A stretch of 64,000 bases of DNA from Deltaproteobacteria bacterium (lineage in GTDB: Bacteria > Desulfobacterota > Syntrophia > Syntrophales > UBA2192). Location of the stretch: assembly GCA_012728915.1 (NCBI GenBank), contig JAAYEC010000035.1:1-64000 (forward strand). The letters run 5' to 3'. A program made the position numbers and the translations under genes. Below, piece by piece: positions 25,016-33,836 of the stretch (the stretch's first letter is position 1; each line of letters starts with the position of its first letter). The notes beneath the pieces were generated by a model. It was not told where the DNA came from. It saw only the letters and a list, made by a program, of their open reading frames with translations, and ran no database searches.

Positions 25016-25462
25016 ATGGACACAGTCGATAAAAAAATATTGAACATCCTTCAGACGCGCTTTCCGCTGGTGCCGGAGCCCTTCGACGCCGTGGGGGAGG
25101 AACTCGGCCTGACCGGGGACGAGGTCATCGAGCGGGTGCGAAAGCTCAAGGCGGGCGGCGTGATCCGCCGGATCGGCGCGGTCTTCGACTCGCGCAAGCT
25201 CGGCTACGCCAGCACCCTGTGCGCCGCGAGGGTGCCGGAAGAGAAAATGCGGGGCTTCGTGGAGGCCGTGAACGGCTACCCCGGCGTGACCCACAACTAT
25301 CGCCGGGGGCACGCGTACAACGTCTGGTTCACCTTCATCGCGCCGGATGCGGAAACCCTCGAGCGGAGTCTCGACGAAATCCGCTGCAGGACGGGCGTGG
25401 AGGACGTGATCAGCATGCCCGCAGTCAGGACCTTTAAGATCAACGCCGCCTTCGAGTTGTAA
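25016..25462 (+). CDS. ahbA/ahbB: Siroheme decarboxylase subunit (AsnC/Lrp-like)
   Basis: A 148-residue AsnC/Lrp-fold protein. It has an N-terminal winged-helix part (DKKILNILQTRFPLVPEPFDAVGEELGLT...) with VIRRIGAVFDSRKLGYASTLCAARVP, and a C-terminal ferredoxin-like part with GVTHNYRRGHAYNVWFTFIAP. This HNY...YNVWF pattern is that of Ahb/Nir-type siroheme decarboxylases, not a DNA-binding regulator. Ahb enzymes are usually AhbA-AhbB heterodimers that remove two carboxyls from siroheme. Only one subunit is here, and I cannot say which. Either its partner is elsewhere or this works as a homo-oligomer. Confidence 0.85.
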   Translation: MDTVDKKILNILQTRFPLVPEPFDAVGEELGLTGDEVIERVRKLKAGGVIRRIGAVFDSRKLGYASTLCAARVPEEKMRGFVEAVNGYPGVTHNYRRGHAYNVWFTFIAPDAETLERSLDEIRCRTGVEDVISMPAVRTFKINAAFEL

Positions 25463-25490
25463 ACCCCCGTGACCGAAGGCGTGTACATCA

Positions 25491-25602
25491 GACGGAGAAG
25501 GTAAGAAGGTGAGAGGGTAAGAAGGTTGGATGAGCCGGCCGTCGGAATCCTGCTTCCCGCTTCTCCAACATTCTCACGTTCAGACCCTCTTACCCTCTGC
25601 CT
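25491..25602 (+). repeat. Octamer-phased intergenic element, upstream of polA
   Basis: Left arm GGAGAAGG, TAAGAAGG, TGAGAGGG, TAAGAAGG, TTGG (25494-25529). Right arm TTCTCC, AACATTCT, CACGTTCA, GACCCTCT, TACCCTCT (25561-25598). Arms are joined by about 30 bp. Period is 8 nt throughout. Confidence 0.8.
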
Positions 25603-25679
25603 GAGAGGGCGCCTTGCATCCGGGCACTCTGGGTCGGACGGAAAGGCTGCCTTCTCACCGGGCCGGAAGGGATCTCCCC

Positions 25680-28343
25680 ATGACCGTGAAGCCGAACCCC
25701 ACCCTCTACCTCATCGACGGCAGCAACTACGTCTACCGGGCCTTCTTCGCCATCCAGGGCCTGACCAACTCCCGCGGGTTTCCTACCAACGCCGTCTACG
25801 GCTTCAACAACATGCTCGCCAGGCTCCTGCGGGAGCGCAAGCCCGAGTACATCGCCGTCGTCTTCGACGCCAGGGGGCCCACGTTCCGCAACGAGGCCTT
25901 CGAAGCCTACAAGGCCCACCGCAAGCCCATGCCCGACGAACTGAAGCCCCAGATCGACGTGGTGAAGAATCTCGTGCGGGCCTACCGGATCCCCCTGCTG
26001 GAGATCCCGGGCATCGAGGCCGACGACGTGATCGGAACCCTGGCCCGGAAGTTCGAGGGCGAAGGGGTGCAGGTCGTCATCGTCTCGGGCGACAAGGACC
26101 TCATGCAGCTCGTCTCCGGCGGGGTCGTCATGGTCGATACGATGAAGGACAAGACCTACGACGCGGCAGGCGTCGAAGAACGCTTCGGCGTCGGCCCCGA
26201 CCGGGTGGCCGAGGTGCTGGGACTCATGGGGGATGCCTCCGACAACATCCCCGGCGTGCCCGGCGTGGGCCCGAAGACGGCGCTGAAGCTGATCAAGGAC
26301 TACGGCTCCGTCGAGGGGGTGCTGCGCAACGCGGCGAAGGTCCGCAACGAGCGGATCCGCAAGGCCCTCACCGAACACGCGGACCAGGCAAGGCTCTCCC
26401 GGGAGTTGGCCACGGTGAAGACCGACGCCGCCGTCGATCTGTCCCTGGAGAGCGCGCACTACGCGGGACCCGACCGGGAGGCCCTGAAGGCCCTGTTCAA
26501 GGAGCTGGAGTTCACCTCGCTCATCGAGGGCCTGGACGTCCGCGACCGCAGGGCAGGCGTCAAGGTCCGCCTCGTCTCGACGGCGGAAGAGCTTCACGGC
26601 CTGGTTCGCGGCGTCGGAAAAGCCGGAGCCGTTGCGCTCTACCCGGTCCTTGCCTCGGAGCTCCCCATGTATGCCGAACTCGTGGGGCTCGGGCTGGCCT
26701 GCTCGCCGGGGGAGGCGTTCTACGTGTCCCTGGCCGCAGGCCAGGCGGCCTGGCGGGACCACGCCCTGAAGGAACTCTCGCCCGTTCTGTCCGGCGAGAA
26801 GGTCCTCAAGCACGGCCACGACCTCAAAAACGCCCTCATCGCCTTCTCCCGGCTGGGGATTCCGCTTCGGGGGGCGGGCGACGACACGATGGTGGCCTCC
26901 TACCTGCTGAACCCCTCGAAGAAAAGCCACGACATCGTCGAGGCGGCCCGGGAATTTCTGGACCGCGAACTCATCCCGGCCAGGGAACTGCTGGGCAGCG
27001 GGTCAAGGGCCCTCTCGCCCGCCGACGTGGACCCGGCGGCCATGGCCCCCTATGCGGGCGAACGCGCCGAGGCGGCCCTGGCGATCCGTCCCCTCGCGGG
27101 GGAGAGGATTCGGGAGGCGGGCCTCGGGGATCTCTACGGGAACGTGGAGATGCCGCTCGTGGAGGTGCTGGCCGCCATGGAGCAGAGGGGGGTCCTGGTC
27201 GACCAAAGGCGTCTCGGGGAGATGTCGGGGCAGTTCGAGCGTCTCCTGTCCCGGTCGGAGGAGAAGATCTACGGGCTGGCCGGGGAGCGCTTCAACATCA
27301 ACTCGCCCAGGCAGCTGCAGGTCATTCTCTTCGACAAGCTCAAGCTCGCGAAGGGACGGAAGATCAAGGAGGGCTACTCCACCGACGTGGACACCCTCAC
27401 GGCGCTCGCCCGGTCGCACGAGCTGCCTGCCGAGATCCTCGCGTACCGCAGCATCGCGAAGCTCAAGTCGACCTACGTCGACGCCCTGCCCGCGATGGTG
27501 CACCCGCAGACGGGGCGGATCCACACCTCCTACAACCAGACCGTCACGGCCACGGGACGCCTCTCGAGCAGCAACCCCAACCTCCAGAACATCCCCGTCC
27601 GCACGCCCGAGGGCCGGCGCATCCGCCAGGCCTTTGTCGCCCCGGAGGGCTCCGTGCTGGTGTCGGCCGACTACTCACAGATCGAGCTGCACGTGCTTGC
27701 CCATCTCTCGGGCGACGAGGCCCTGATCGAGGTCTTCGAGGCGGGGGAGGACGTCCACACCCGCACCGCCTCGGCCCTCTTCGGCGTCTTCCCCGAGATG
27801 GTGAGCCCCGACATGCGCAGGCGCGCCAAGGTGATCAACTTCGGCGTCATCTACGGGATGAGTCCCTTCGGCCTCTCCCGGGAACTAGGGATCGGCCAGG
27901 CCGAGGCGAAGGAGTACATCGACAGCTACTTCGACCGCTACAAAGGGGTCCGGCGGTTCCTGGACGGGATCCTCGAGGAGGCCCGCAGGGACAGGTACGT
28001 CTGCACCCTGCTGAACCGCCGTCGCTACATCCCCGAGATCACGAGCTCCAATGCGGCGCTGCGCCAGTTCGCCGAGCGCACCGCCATCAACGCGCCGATC
28101 CAGGGCACCGCGGCCGATCTCATCAAGATCGCCATGATCAACCTCCACGGCCTCCTGAAAAAGCGTCACCCGAAGGCATCCATGATCATGCAGGTCCACG
28201 ACGAGCTGGTCTTCGAAGCTCCCGAAGCCGAAAAGGAAGCGCTCATGGCCCTCGTGAAGCGCGAGATGGAAGGGGTCATGACGCTGCGCGCGCCGCTCAA
28301 GGTGGAGATTCGCGCGGGGCAGAACTGGGACGAAGCGCATTAA
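25680..28343 (+). CDS. polA: DNA polymerase I with degenerate 3'-5' exonuclease domain
   Basis: An 887-residue Pol I. Residues 1-290 are the 5'-nuclease (DGSNYVYRAFF, EADDVIGTLA, SGDKDLMQLV, GDASDNIPGVPGVGPKTA). Residues about 300-490 are the proofreading fold. Residues 500-887 are the polymerase, with motif A DYSQIELHVLAHLSGD, motif B RRRAKVINFGVIYG and motif C MQVHDELVFE. In the exonuclease fold the metal-binding acids look lost. The DTE motif reads LYPVLAS, the NLKYD position reads DLKNA, and AAEDAD reads AGERAE, so proofreading is probably absent. It fills gaps in repair and replaces RNA primers. The start at 25680 has GAAGGGAT upstream. Confidence 0.95.
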   Translation: MTVKPNPTLYLIDGSNYVYRAFFAIQGLTNSRGFPTNAVYGFNNMLARLLRERKPEYIAVVFDARGPTFRNEAFEAYKAHRKPMPDELKPQIDVVKNLVRAYRIPLLEIPGIEADDVIGTLARKFEGEGVQVVIVSGDKDLMQLVSGGVVMVDTMKDKTYDAAGVEERFGVGPDRVAEVLGLMGDASDNIPGVPGVGPKTALKLIKDYGSVEGVLRNAAKVRNERIRKALTEHADQARLSRELATVKTDAAVDLSLESAHYAGPDREALKALFKELEFTSLIEGLDVRDRRAGVKVRLVSTAEELHGLVRGVGKAGAVALYPVLASELPMYAELVGLGLACSPGEAFYVSLAAGQAAWRDHALKELSPVLSGEKVLKHGHDLKNALIAFSRLGIPLRGAGDDTMVASYLLNPSKKSHDIVEAAREFLDRELIPARELLGSGSRALSPADVDPAAMAPYAGERAEAALAIRPLAGERIREAGLGDLYGNVEMPLVEVLAAMEQRGVLVDQRRLGEMSGQFERLLSRSEEKIYGLAGERFNINSPRQLQVILFDKLKLAKGRKIKEGYSTDVDTLTALARSHELPAEILAYRSIAKLKSTYVDALPAMVHPQTGRIHTSYNQTVTATGRLSSSNPNLQNIPVRTPEGRRIRQAFVAPEGSVLVSADYSQIELHVLAHLSGDEALIEVFEAGEDVHTRTASALFGVFPEMVSPDMRRRAKVINFGVIYGMSPFGLSRELGIGQAEAKEYIDSYFDRYKGVRRFLDGILEEARRDRYVCTLLNRRRYIPEITSSNAALRQFAERTAINAPIQGTAADLIKIAMINLHGLLKKRHPKASMIMQVHDELVFEAPEAEKEALMALVKREMEGVMTLRAPLKVEIRAGQNWDEAH

Positions 28344-28452
28344 GAAGAAGGTAAGAGGGTGAGAGGGTAAGAACGCTGGAGATGCCGGAGGCCCAATTCC
28401 TGGCGCCTGCTTCTCCAACCTTCACGCCTTCGAACCCTCTTGTCCTCTAAAA
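28344..28452 (+). repeat. Octamer-phased intergenic element, downstream of polA
   Basis: Left arm AAGAAGG, TAAGAGGG, TGAGAGGG, TAAGAACG, CTGG (28344-28379), beginning right at the polA stop. Right arm GCTTCTCC, AACCTTCA, CGCCTTCG, AACCCTCT, TGTCCTCT (28409-28448). The units are nearly the same as in the element before polA, so polA is bracketed by two related copies. Confidence 0.8.
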
Positions 28453-28479
28453 CAGAAATTTCCCGGGGAGGTATGGACC

Positions 28480-29709
28480 ATGAGCCTTCTGAGAAAGACA
28501 ACCTGTGCGGTGGCGGCTGTGGCGATGATTGCCTGCTTCGCGTCCCCGGCGTCGGCGGCGGAGCCGAAGCCGAAGAAACCCCTGACCCAGTACTGGGTGA
28601 GCGCGGCAACGCAGAACCTGTCGATCCCGGGCATGTCCCAGGGAGAGATGACGGGGCTGCAGGGCATGATCCTGGGGAAGATGACGGGGGTCGGGCCGAA
28701 GCGGACGCTTCTCCTGCAGCTCGGCGCGCCGGGGACCCCGCCGGCCGCCCCCGAGGCCACGCACGACATCCCGCCCGGCCTGGAGATGGGCAAGACCCTC
28801 CCGCTGTTGATTCCCGAGCGCGAGAGACCGGCGCGGGGTGAAGAGCCGCAGGAACGCAAGGCGGAGAAGCCCAGGGCGCGCATGCTCTTCTACTGGGGAT
28901 GCGGCGAGGCGGTGAGGCCCGGGCAGCCCCGGGTGCTCGACACGGAGAAGATGAGCATGGCGGACTTCGGCAGGGCCATGGCTGGCCGGTCCGGCTCAGG
29001 ACCGGCCCCCCCGTCTCCGAGGTCTGGCTGGGCCTATGCGGAGTGGCCGAACAGGCAGGATCAAAAAGACGTGCCGAAGTCGGGCTCCCTCACGGGGGCG
29101 CACTTCGTCCACGGAAACTACAGCCCCGAGATCAAATTCTCCGTCGGCGAGAGGCACGACTTCATGGCGCCCGTCGAGTTCACGTCCGTCAGGGGAGGAC
29201 TCGCGGACAGCATTGCCTTCGAGTGGAAGACGATCCCCACGGCGATCGGCTACTTCGCCATGGCCGTCGGGCACAGCGAGAAGACCGGCGAGACGATCCT
29301 GTGGTCCTCGAGCGACGCGCAGGAGCCGGGATACGGCCTGATGGGCTATCTCCCGCCTGCCGACGTGAATCGGTTCATCCGCGACAGGGTGGTCATGGGG
29401 CCCGCCGTCACGAGCTGCCGGATCCCGCGGGGCATCTTCAAGGAGGCCGGGGGCGCGGCGCTGCAGTTCATCGGGTACGGCGACGAGCTCAACATCGCCT
29501 GGCCGCCGAAACCGAAGGACCCGAAGATCCCTCACGAGTATGTCTGGGCCGTGAAGCTGCGGAACAAGTCCACCGGGATGCTGCCGCTCGGCCAGGAAGG
29601 GGCGGGGCAGGAGGGCGCTACGAAGGAAAAACAGCCCGACGGGGAGAGGCCCGGGAGCCCCACGGACAAGATGAAGAGGACGCTGGACACGATCCGGGGG
29701 CTGTTCTGA
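28480..29709 (+). CDS. Secreted protein of unknown function
   Basis: A 409-residue protein with a clear signal peptide (MSLLRKTTCAVAAVAMIACF...ASA, cut near residue 26), so periplasmic or exported. The mature protein has an N-terminal region with a THDIPPGLEMGKTLPLL segment. A conserved-looking block LFYWGCGEAVRPGQPRVLD (around residue 136) and a beta-rich C-terminal part follow, then a charged tail. I do not recognise a characterised family. ATG follows GGGGAGG. It is alone on its strand, convergent with the HD-GYP gene. Confidence 0.75.
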   Translation: MSLLRKTTCAVAAVAMIACFASPASAAEPKPKKPLTQYWVSAATQNLSIPGMSQGEMTGLQGMILGKMTGVGPKRTLLLQLGAPGTPPAAPEATHDIPPGLEMGKTLPLLIPERERPARGEEPQERKAEKPRARMLFYWGCGEAVRPGQPRVLDTEKMSMADFGRAMAGRSGSGPAPPSPRSGWAYAEWPNRQDQKDVPKSGSLTGAHFVHGNYSPEIKFSVGERHDFMAPVEFTSVRGGLADSIAFEWKTIPTAIGYFAMAVGHSEKTGETILWSSSDAQEPGYGLMGYLPPADVNRFIRDRVVMGPAVTSCRIPRGIFKEAGGAALQFIGYGDELNIAWPPKPKDPKIPHEYVWAVKLRNKSTGMLPLGQEGAGQEGATKEKQPDGERPGSPTDKMKRTLDTIRGLF

Positions 29710-29713
29710 CCCC

Positions 29714-31231
29714 TCACCGCTGACCGGCGAAGGGGCGGTTCGCGGTGACCGGGAGACGGCGGGAGCAGGGCTGCCGGAGCGAGCCGATGAAGGCGTCAAC
29801 CACCTTCGGGTCGAACTGGGTGCCGCCGGCGCGGCGCAGCTCCGTCACCGCCTCGTCGGGACTCATGCTCGTGCGGTAGGGACGATTGGTCGTCATGGCG
29901 TCGTAGGCGTCGGCCACGGAGATCATCCGCGACAGCAGCGGGATCGCCTCGCCGGAAAGCCCGTCGGGGTAGCCCGAGCCGTCCCAGTTCTCGTGGTGGT
30001 GGCGGATGATCTTGCGCTCCTTCTCGAAGAGGGCGATCGGGGTGAGGATGTCATCGCCGATTGTGCAGTGGGTCTTGATGATGTCGTACTCCTGACCCGT
30101 GAGCTCGTCGGGCTTGAGGAGGATGTGGTCCGGGATCGCGATCTTGCCGATGTCGTGGAGCATGGCGGCGATCTTGAGGCACTCGATGTCGTCGGGCGAG
30201 CACTCCATGATCTCCGCCGTGCGGATGACGAACTCCGTGACGCTCACGGAGTGGCGCTCTGTGTACTGGTCCCGCGCCTGGATGGAGGTCACCAGCGCCC
30301 GGAAGGTCTCGGCGATGTTCGTGTAGAGGGTCTCGTAGAGGACCTTGTTCTCCAGGTTGAGCGAGGCCCGCCGGGCGAGGCTCAGGATGACCTGCAGGTC
30401 CTGGTCCGTGAAGCAGACGCCGCTGCAGCTTTTCCACAGGCCCAGGATGCCGAAGACGTTGCTGCGGATCGTGAGCGGGGCGCAGAGGATGGAGGCCGGG
30501 CCGCGGGGGTCGGACACGTTGGAGAGAACCCCGTCCTTCCTGTCGACGACCTCCCGCAACAGCTCCTTCGGCCAGGGCACGGTGTGGCGCGGCGGAACGC
30601 TGCCGGCACTGCCCGTGAACTTGGGCAGGAACTCCCCGGTTTCCCGGTCGTAGAGCAGAATGGCACAGTGCTCGCTGCTGGAGACCTTCAGGGCCAGGTC
30701 GGCGATGACGCGGAAGACGTTGTCGTTGCTCACCCCGAGCCGCTCGATGAAGTCGTAGATGAACCCCCTGGTCGAGATCTGGCGGACCTTGTCGCGCAGC
30801 TTTTCCTGATCGACTTTGCTCAGCAGCCCGTCGACGGACAGCAGCGACTTTTCCCGCAGGTAGATGTTCACCTTGTAGAGCAGCTCGTCGACCTGGAAAG
30901 GCTTCGTGATGAAGTCGACGGCCCCCGTCTTCATGGCCGACACGGAGAGGCCGACGGAGGGGAAGGCGGTGATCAGGATGACGGAGATGGTCGGGTGGAT
31001 CTCGCGGATGCGGCCCAGGAGGTCCATCCCGTTCATGCCCGGCATGTGGATGTCGGTGATGACGAGATCATAGAGGTTGGAGCTCAGGGCCTCCAGGGCC
31101 TCCCTGCCGTCGGCCGCCTCGGTGGCGATGTAATCGCCTCCCTGCCGCAGGGCCTCGACGATGAGGCTGCGTACGGCGGGGTCGTCGTCGACCACGAGGA
31201 TCGTCTTTTTCTCGTATGAATTCACGGGCAT
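29714..31231 (-). CDS. Response regulator with GAF and HD-GYP domains
   Basis: A 505-residue protein: receiver domain 8-125 (acid pocket D15-D17, phospho-acceptor D60 in VITDIHMPG, K near TKPF), a GAF-like middle (about 175-315), then an HD-GYP domain. The metal and active-site motifs are complete: RDQYTERHS, LHDIGKIAIPD, HHENWDGSGYPDGL, ISVADAYDAMTTNRPYR. It should hydrolyse cyclic di-GMP in answer to phosphorylation. Placed beside the flagellar cluster, it probably links c-di-GMP to motility. ATG 31231 is chosen at the domain start; the frame is open further upstream. Confidence 0.92.
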   Translation of the reverse strand: MPVNSYEKKTILVVDDDPAVRSLIVEALRQGGDYIATEAADGREALEALSSNLYDLVITDIHMPGMNGMDLLGRIREIHPTISVILITAFPSVGLSVSAMKTGAVDFITKPFQVDELLYKVNIYLREKSLLSVDGLLSKVDQEKLRDKVRQISTRGFIYDFIERLGVSNDNVFRVIADLALKVSSSEHCAILLYDRETGEFLPKFTGSAGSVPPRHTVPWPKELLREVVDRKDGVLSNVSDPRGPASILCAPLTIRSNVFGILGLWKSCSGVCFTDQDLQVILSLARRASLNLENKVLYETLYTNIAETFRALVTSIQARDQYTERHSVSVTEFVIRTAEIMECSPDDIECLKIAAMLHDIGKIAIPDHILLKPDELTGQEYDIIKTHCTIGDDILTPIALFEKERKIIRHHHENWDGSGYPDGLSGEAIPLLSRMISVADAYDAMTTNRPYRTSMSPDEAVTELRRAGGTQFDPKVVDAFIGSLRQPCSRRLPVTANRPFAGQR

Positions 31232-31458
31232 GACCCTGAATTCATGCCCCGAGGCTGGCGTACCGTTCATCCCGACCGTTCCATTCCATCCCCCGCGCCG
31301 AGCCCGCTGTCTCCGCCGGAGGCAATCCTGCCATGGCGGCCTTGTTTGGAGGCGAAGGCCGGTCACATGCGGTCTCGAATGAAGCGTACCGGGATCATGT
31401 GATGGGGGCTTGCAGCCCCTTTCGGATCGGTCCCCCGCTCAGCGAATTGCGAAGGTAT

Positions 31459-31677
31459 CTATTTGGATTTATTGCCTTTCAGGATGACATCCATCAGGCT
31501 GTAGGAGATCTTGTCGTAGACCTCCGGTTTCTGCCGGTCCGCGCCGAGCGAGACCACATCGGCATACTTCGGGCCGGCCGTCCGGCCGTCCGCCGGCGAT
31601 ACGGGCGCCGAGGCAGCCTTGTTCTGCCGGCTGTAGGCCTTGAGGATGTTGTCGATCTGGTACGTGGATATGGTCAT
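31459..31677 (-). CDS. FlgM-associated small protein (DVU0524-like)
   Basis: A 72-residue protein starting MTISTYQIDNILKAYSRQNKA and ending YDKISYSLMDVILKGNKSK. This matches my memory of the small family called DVU0524-like FlgM-associated protein in Desulfovibrio relatives, which lies with flagellar regulators. It has no membrane segment. A sigma-28-type promoter lies directly upstream, so it should be made late in flagellar assembly. A role in controlling FliA is inference. The frame is open upstream, but the family begins at this ATG. Confidence 0.65.
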   Translation of the reverse strand: MTISTYQIDNILKAYSRQNKAASAPVSPADGRTAGPKYADVVSLGADRQKPEVYDKISYSLMDVILKGNKSK

Positions 31678-31705
31678 CGTTCGGCCCCGTGTTTTGTCAT
31701 AAGGG

Positions 31706-31732
31706 AAATCGGTCCCCCAGGTCAAAACTTTA
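31706..31732 (-). promoter_or_regulatory. Sigma-28 (FliA) promoter
   Basis: On the minus strand TAAAGTTT (31725-31732), 11 bp, then ACCGATTT (31706-31713). The -35 box is identical to the FliA consensus and the spacing is exact; the -10 box keeps CCGAT. It points at the FlgM-associated gene at 31677. The remaining bases of the roughly 300-bp gap to 31981 hold no gene. Confidence 0.8.
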
Positions 31733-31980
31733 GGGGAATGTGCCGCCCGACGGCGCCCGATCCGGCCGCCTGGACGGCCCGTCCGATATTAATGGTTGAC
31801 TAATGTCAGATTTTTGTTAACATCCCGTGTTGCTTGACGAACAACCGACGCAGGCGATCCCTTCCGCCGGGGTGTTCCTGTCGGGAGCGCCGCGCCGGCC
31901 CGGCCCGCGGAAGGCCTCTTCATCACCCTTTACCCAACATCACTCGACCCTTTTTTTGAGGAGCGGAAGACAAACCGGTC

Positions 31981-33387
<1,407 letters not shown>

Positions 33388-33836
33388 AGAGGTCCATCCC
33401 GCCTATCCGGCCTGTTCCGCCGTGCCGCCAGGCGACAGCAATGGGGAATAGGGATACTGGGTATCAGGCTTCCTGAGTCCTGCCTCTCCCACTTCCTTCA
33501 CTCCGGTCACTTCCCCCGCTCTTTCGAGGCTTTCGGCTTCAATCGTCAATATTTTGACAACCTCCTCAAGTTTTCAGGAAAGGTCTCGACGGGGCATGAG
33601 GAGCCCGGGAGCGGAGCCTGCCGTTTGAACGAGCGGATTGCCGATCCCGGTCCGCCGCAAAGGTCTCCCGGATGCCCTGACGGAGAGCAGGGATCCCCCA
33701 TCCCCGAAGGGACGTTCCCCCCCTCCCCGGCCCCTGTTCCCTGAGCCCCGTCTTTTCCATGGCATAACCATTGCTTTGTTCCGGTCAGGCGGTGGTGCGC
33801 CCATCGGGGCCCGTACCCTGCAAACCGAGAGGGACC
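33388..33836 (+). repeat. Long gene-free leader with octamer-phased arms
   Basis: No gene in about 450 bp. An octamer-phased G-rich arm (GGGGAATA, GGGATACT, GGGTATCA; 33443-33466) is followed by a C-rich arm with CC runs every 8 nt (33479-33525; TCCCACTT, CCTTCACT, CCGGTCAC). A sigma-54 promoter follows at 33760. The arm is far from the next start, unlike most other copies. Confidence 0.6.
33760..33775 (+). promoter_or_regulatory. Sigma-54 (-24/-12) promoter
   Basis: TGGCATAACCATTGCT: GG and GC are exactly 10 bp apart as required. It is 62 bp upstream of the TPR/SPOR gene that opens the regulator operon with the kinase and second NtrC-type regulator. Confidence 0.82.

Noticed and set aside
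25016-25462. AsnC/Lrp-like protein considered as a transcription regulator
   Set aside because: The HNY...YNVWF block and the place beside ahbC/ahbD fit siroheme decarboxylase better than a DNA-binding regulator.
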